Source of the DNA: Candidatus Pacearchaeota archaeon
GTDB lineage: Archaea > Nanobdellota > Nanobdellia > Pacearchaeales > UBA284
NCBI GenBank assembly: GCA_026395795.1
Contig: JAPLYB010000033.1
Location: forward strand, 1-49,547
Length of the DNA: 49,547 nucleotides
Reading direction: 5' to 3'
In this document: piece after piece, positions 46,054-49,547 of the stretch
Numbering within the stretch: the first letter of the stretch is position 1
How the letters are laid out: each line of letters opens with the position of its first letter
The notes under the pieces: generated by a model
Databases searched by the model: none
What the model saw: only the letters and a program-made list of their open reading frames with translations
What the model was told of the DNA's origin: nothing
Program-made: the position numbers and the translations under genes

Positions 46054-46632
46054 TCAACAGATTGTTCCTCTGAACCAATCTAACCTTCTCACATTAAGGT
46101 CTAGTGTAGGGGATAAGATTAGTTTACCATCCTTATAAACTTCCAAATAAACTTGCACTGGCCCTTCTGGAGAATCTTTTGAGATATCTAATCTGATTAT
46201 TTTTTTAGGTTCAATGTCACTTGTACTAACTGGTCCTTTCCAACCAGCTTGCCCAATCAAACCTAATGTATTCAAAGGAGGAATTGAACTCATAACGCGA
46301 ATATCATATACTGGAACTTGTTCTCCAAGTTTTTGACTAGATTTTATTCCACACCAAATATAATTTACCTTTCCAGGAATTATATCAACAGCACCAGTTC
46401 CAGAGCCAATACACTGAACTTCTCCACCTGTTGACTGAAATAGATCATCAATTTGTCCTCGAACTTTGTCATTGATATCAGTTGTTAATCCCATTGCTCC
46501 ACACATCATCTTTCTGACAAGGACCATTCCGAGAATTAGCATGGTCATTGCGATGACTAAAATAACAATAGTCGTAATAGACATCTCAAAGGCTGCTTTC
46601 TTATTTTTACCTCTTAACTTAAGTCTTTTCAT
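46054..46632 (-). CDS. Type IV pilin-like / archaellin-like membrane protein
   Basis: This 192-aa protein has a basic N-terminus (KRLKLRGKNKKAA) followed by FEMSITTIVILVIAMTMLIL, a hydrophobic helix of the type IV pilin sort with an acidic residue near the presumed cleavage site (after KKAA). A beta-rich outer domain with four cysteines follows. Prepilin peptidase is encoded 0.8 kb away, which supports the pilin assignment. A Shine-Dalgarno-like AGGAAAG lies upstream of the ATG. Confidence 0.65.
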   Translation of the reverse strand: MKRLKLRGKNKKAAFEMSITTIVILVIAMTMLILGMVLVRKMMCGAMGLTTDINDKVRGQIDDLFQSTGGEVQCIGSGTGAVDIIPGKVNYIWCGIKSSQKLGEQVPVYDIRVMSSIPPLNTLGLIGQAGWKGPVSTSDIEPKKIIRLDISKDSPEGPVQVYLEVYKDGKLILSPTLDLNVRRLDWFRGTIC

Positions 46633-46750
46633 TCTTTCTAACTTTCCTCTTTTTATCTATAAACTATGGGGTTTTTTATTTTATAAACCTTTCGCGATAA
46701 GAATCAAAAAATTTTCAAAACATATTTAAAATGGAATTCCTTGAAAGTTT

Positions 46751-47440
46751 ATGACATTAGACAAAGAACAAGCAGAACAAGTTAGAAAACAACTTCTTGC
46801 ACAAATCGCAAAACTTCCAAAAGAACAGCAAGGAGATTTAAAAGAACAAATTGAAGAAGCAACGCCTTCAGAACTTGAAGAATTTATAAAACAATCCCAA
46901 GGCAAAGGAGAAGGGGGAAAATGTATTTTCTGTGAGATAATAGCCGGAAAGATTGATTCAGTAAAAGTTTATGAAGATAATGATATCGTTGCAGTAATGG
47001 AGATAATGCCAGCAAGCAAGGGCCATATTCTTGTTATCCCAAGACAACACTTCCAATTTATTCAAGAAATTCCAGAAAAGGTCCTGAATAAATTATTTTA
47101 TTTTGTTAAAGTTACAACCCCTCTTTTAACCAAGATACTAGATGCAAAAGCAGTTAGTATATACATCCCTCAAGGAGTTTTAGCAGGACAACGGATTCAA
47201 CATTTTGTTATAAACCTAATTCCAAGATATGAGAGTGATGGTCTTGTTTTTGATTGGGAGCATAAGAAGACAGATACAAAGAATCTAGAAGAAATTGCAG
47301 AGAAAATAAGGAATTCAACTCAAGTAGAAGTAAGAAAAGGGATTGCAGAAGAACAAGAAAAATACGAAAAACAAAAAAAAGTAGCGATAGAAAGCGAAGC
47401 TGACAAGATTGTTAAAAGAAAAGGCAAACGTATGCCGTGA
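46751..47440 (+). CDS. HIT-family protein with degenerate catalytic histidines
   Basis: This 229-aa protein has an N-terminal coiled-coil-like extension of about 55 residues (MTLDKEQAEQVRKQLLAQ), then a HIT domain: KCIFCEIIAGKI with a CxxC zinc pair (C58, C61), GHILVIPRQHF and the active-site segment GQRIQHFVINLIPRY. The HIT motif HxHxH reads HFVIN here (H151, V153, N155), so the nucleophile His is missing. It is probably a nucleotide-binding protein without hydrolase activity. The C-terminus is Lys/Glu-rich. Confidence 0.75.
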   Translation: MTLDKEQAEQVRKQLLAQIAKLPKEQQGDLKEQIEEATPSELEEFIKQSQGKGEGGKCIFCEIIAGKIDSVKVYEDNDIVAVMEIMPASKGHILVIPRQHFQFIQEIPEKVLNKLFYFVKVTTPLLTKILDAKAVSIYIPQGVLAGQRIQHFVINLIPRYESDGLVFDWEHKKTDTKNLEEIAEKIRNSTQVEVRKGIAEEQEKYEKQKKVAIESEADKIVKRKGKRMP

Positions 47441-47448
47441 TTCCTGCT

Positions 47449-48357
47449 TTAAACCAAGATTTCAAGAATTCTGATAAGCAAATTTCCTAAAAGAAGGCTA
47501 ACAATAAGAGAAATTAAAAAAACTGGGACAAATGGCAATCCATCTTTAATTAAAACTTTTTTTCCAGATTTTTTAATTAAGCTGATATCTTCCTTAGAAA
47601 GGCCATCAGCGCTTGGATTGATAATCTTCTTGTTAATTTTCACACTCTTCACAAGCCAATCTCCTTCAGTTAATTCTTTCCAAGATTTCATTTTTATTAG
47701 ACATGAATTTTCAACGCTTCTAACAAAGATGTAGAGATAGGGAAAGATTAATACGAAAACGCCAAGGACAAGCAGCATCTGATTAATTTGATTATAAAAG
47801 GCCATAACAAGCAGCACTAATCCTAAAACTAAGAACACAATCCTTAATGTCTTCTTTTCTTTGCTTATTTCAGAAAAAGTCTTAACAAATCTTTCTTTAT
47901 TCAAAAATGCAAGCACGAATGAATAAACCAAGCTGTATACAAGCCCAACAAACAAACAATTAACAATAAAGTCGAAGATAAAAAGATTCTTAGTAAAAAA
48001 TGAGCTGATTCCCAAAAGATAGATGCCATAATTAAAATTCAAAAAACTTGGGGCAGTTGCAAATGCACAAGCCAAACCAATCAACAACTTAGCATCTGCT
48101 CCACCAAGAGCTTTTCCGTAATAAAGTAAGCTTGCTATGATAAAAGCAACAACTCCATAAATTAAAGCGTAGACAAAATATGTCCAACTTCCAGTTAAAA
48201 TCCATATCAAAACCCTTAAAGCAAGCATAACAGCAAGAAAAGAGAAGACAAGCCAATTAGCGACTTCTCTCTTTTTTATATCAGTGATTGATGCAGCAAC
48301 CAGCACAATCAGAGAAGTTACAATAATGAACACATCGCCTACAAAAATTAGATTCAT
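47449..48357 (-). CDS. Prepilin peptidase (A24 family)
   Basis: This 302-aa membrane protease has catalytic Asp26 in SITDIKKREVANW and Asp88 in GGADAKLLIG (the GxGD-type motif), plus about eight membrane helices. It cuts type IV pilin-like signal peptides. The soluble loop between helices (about residues 215-265, NSCLIKMKSWKELTEGDW and so on) is longer than in minimal archaeal enzymes. It is downstream of three genes for small basic or membrane proteins on the same strand. Confidence 0.85.
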   Translation of the reverse strand: MNLIFVGDVFIIVTSLIVLVAASITDIKKREVANWLVFSFLAVMLALRVLIWILTGSWTYFVYALIYGVVAFIIASLLYYGKALGGADAKLLIGLACAFATAPSFLNFNYGIYLLGISSFFTKNLFIFDFIVNCLFVGLVYSLVYSFVLAFLNKERFVKTFSEISKEKKTLRIVFLVLGLVLLVMAFYNQINQMLLVLGVFVLIFPYLYIFVRSVENSCLIKMKSWKELTEGDWLVKSVKINKKIINPSADGLSKEDISLIKKSGKKVLIKDGLPFVPVFLISLIVSLLLGNLLIRILEILV

Positions 48358-48360
48358 TTT

Positions 48361-48471
48361 TTATTTTGATAGGGCTCTTTCATGTCCACCCCGTTTATAC
48401 ACTCTTTCCTTCCTCTTTTTTCTCGAGTTCTTCTTGCTTTTTCTTTGTTCTCCACAAACATAATCATTCAT
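48361..48471 (-). CDS. 36-aa basic small protein
   Basis: The start MNDYVCGEQRKSKKN is followed by a run of Arg/Lys and ends in GGHERALSK. It sits two bases after one membrane-protein stop codon and three bases before the prepilin peptidase ATG, with AAAGGGG as a Shine-Dalgarno upstream. The tight packing with an intact frame argues for a real gene. The family is unknown. Confidence 0.55.
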   Translation of the reverse strand: MNDYVCGEQRKSKKNSRKKRKERVYKRGGHERALSK

Positions 48472-48473
48472 TT

Positions 48474-48992
48474 TTACCCCTTTGCTTTAGATATTACATC
48501 AGCAATAACTTTGTTATATTCCTTTGCAACTTCTGCATCTGCTTCTTCTTTAAGTTTTTTTAGTTCTTTATCTTTTCCAATCTTTCTATTGACAAGCCAC
48601 TCAAATAAGTATGTTCCAAAAAAGAGGAGAATATTTATTGCTAATGCAATAATAAAACTTAAAGAATAAAAGAAAGATTCAATTTTTCCTATCATTCCAG
48701 TCACTGCCCCGACTATAGATATTCCAATTCCTAAAACCCAAGCAATCCAAGGAGAAAATCCAGAAAAATCCTTTATTATCTTAGAAATTGCGATAAAAAA
48801 CAATACAAAAAAGAGGATGCATAGTATCATGATTTGCCAATTAGAAGAGGACAAAGTAAAAAAAGAGTTTATTGCGCTGATTACCTGATCTCCCCCTTCT
48901 ATATTGTATGTAGCTGCACTTACTATCGGAAGGATAATAGAAGTGAATAGCAGTACTAAAAACACAAACCTGGAATGAATTCCTCTTTTCAT
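48474..48992 (-). CDS. Multi-span membrane protein, 172 aa
   Basis: A signal-peptide-like start (FVFLVLLFTSIILPIVSAA), three more hydrophobic helices (WQIMILCILFFVLFFIA and others) and a charged C-terminal coiled coil (DKELKKLKEEADAEVAKEYN). No family recognised. It overlaps nothing and is 49 bp from the next membrane protein. Membership in the pilus-related operon is suggested by position. Confidence 0.55.
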   Translation of the reverse strand: MKRGIHSRFVFLVLLFTSIILPIVSAATYNIEGGDQVISAINSFFTLSSSNWQIMILCILFFVLFFIAISKIIKDFSGFSPWIAWVLGIGISIVGAVTGMIGKIESFFYSLSFIIALAINILLFFGTYLFEWLVNRKIGKDKELKKLKEEADAEVAKEYNKVIADVISKAKG

Positions 48993-49041
48993 ATTTTAGT
49001 TTAGTACTTTATTTTTATAAATCTATCTCCCCCCTTAGAAT

Positions 49042-49356
49042 TTATCTTCTTCTTTTTGCCCCAAATATGAAAGACACGAAAGCAATGATAATTAAAACAA
49101 ATACAACAACCATAAACCCCGCGGCACCAAATGCATAAACAAAATGCATTGCCTTTGTTGTTAAACCAGAGAAAACAGCCATCATTGCAATCGCTAATGC
49201 AATAATAATTGATGCTCCTTTATTGAACTTTGCAACATTCAGTATGATATCAAAAACAACAAAGAAGATGATGGCGAAAATAGCAAGAGCAATCAAAAGT
49301 TCATTTGTACTAGAAGTAAACAATTCAAACACTTGATTAAAAATTGCCCACGCCAT
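49042..49356 (-). CDS. Small three-helix membrane protein, 104 aa
   Basis: Three long hydrophobic helices with a basic tail (FIFGAKRRR). It begins MAWAIFNQVFELFTSSTNEL. Similar topology to the preceding 172-aa protein's core, but no family recognised. It is the first gene of the leftward group that includes the 172-aa protein, the 36-aa protein and prepilin peptidase. Confidence 0.55.
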   Translation of the reverse strand: MAWAIFNQVFELFTSSTNELLIALAIFAIIFFVVFDIILNVAKFNKGASIIIALAIAMMAVFSGLTTKAMHFVYAFGAAGFMVVVFVLIIIAFVSFIFGAKRRR

Positions 49357-49418
49357 CTTTTTGTATTATTCAAAAGAGAAAAGAGTTTTTAAGTTTAGCG
49401 CTTTATCGATACTGTATA

Positions 49419-49547
49419 CTAATCATCAGTTCTCTCGTTAGCCAAATATCTCGCCAATCCCAAAATCTTGTTTCTGCCTAGTGGCAGAAAGATGTCTGCC
49501 ATTTCTGCCGGAGTTTTGTCTTTTAATTCTTGGTGTGGATTTACAAA
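49419..49547 (-). CDS. C-terminal end of a probable DDE transposase
   Basis: The frame enters from the window edge and ends at TAG 49419. The sequence FVNPHQELKDKTPAEMADIF resembles the terminal 'f.rPH..L.g.TPAe.agi' of DDE-type integrase/transposases. Only 42 residues are visible, so the family and integrity cannot be judged. The 60 bp beyond the stop contain no certain inverted repeat. Confidence 0.55.
   Translation of the reverse strand, partial: FVNPHQELKDKTPAEMADIFLPLGRNKILGLARYLANERTDD

Overview
The window is ordinary chromosomal DNA of an AT-rich archaeon. Its information-processing genes are archaeal: MCM helicase, TBP, RPA-like protein, aIF1A, aIF2-beta, EF-2 with a diphthamide-type loop, KH-domain Pno1/Krr1, Cbf5, Kae1, L7Ae, L24e, L31e, L39e, S19e, S28e, S7, S12 and PDCD5. 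Short intergenic regions, many lone metallopeptidase-like, HIT-like and membrane proteins, and small cell-surface or pilin-type genes suggest a DPANN-type (Woesearchaeota/Pacearchaeota-like) genome; that placement is inference from gene content. Many genes have a TATA element (TTTATAAA/TTTTTAAA) starting about 27-31 nt before the ATG, i.e. leaderless transcripts. I used this spacing to correct several starts. A minority have a leader with a GGAGG-type Shine-Dalgarno site.

Layout: 1-2.6 kb holds a partial gene, signal peptidase, an HTH regulator and an HEPN/MNT pair. 2.7-6.9 kb holds methyltransferases, Trm5, an RNA m5U methyltransferase, a radical SAM protein and tRNA-Ile. 7-9.1 kb holds an M23 peptidase, a RelE/RHH toxin-antitoxin pair between direct repeats, an HD phosphohydrolase and tRNA-Asn. 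9.3-17.1 kb is translation initiation and replication (Pno1, aIF1A, aIF2-beta, RPA, MCM, TBP). 17.2-24.6 kb carries a receiver-like protein, a kinase, a methyltransferase, an LMW phosphatase-like protein, EF-2, S7 and S12. 24.6-30.9 kb has an AEP primase-like protein, two nucleotidyltransferase-like proteins, a Trm-G10-like enzyme, a transporter and DUF192. 31-34.2 kb has a 42-aa Lys-tailed protein and a four-gene overlapping operon ending in kae1. 34.4-38.8 kb has CYTH, the L7Ae-S28e-X-L24e block, Ogg2, Cbf5 and AlkD. 38.9-46 kb has surface proteins, L31e, L39e, PDCD5, S19e, CRM, NFACT-R and cysS in two pieces. 46-49.5 kb is a pilin/prepilin-peptidase/membrane-protein region with the 3' end of a probable transposase at the edge.

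Two things stand out. First, about eleven copies of a small, strictly intergenic element made of two back-to-back hairpins with ATGCT...AGCAT ends are scattered across the window. Stem sequences differ but keep pairing. One copy (upstream of S28e) contains another complete copy inserted cleanly into its left hairpin, and the copy upstream of L39e provides the matching uninterrupted sequence. Second, cysteinyl-tRNA synthetase is split in the middle of its active-site/zinc-site region by a separate gene resembling a phage-type homing endonuclease, giving three overlapping ORFs. No rRNA operon or CRISPR array was seen, and no intergenic stretch exceeds 300 bases.
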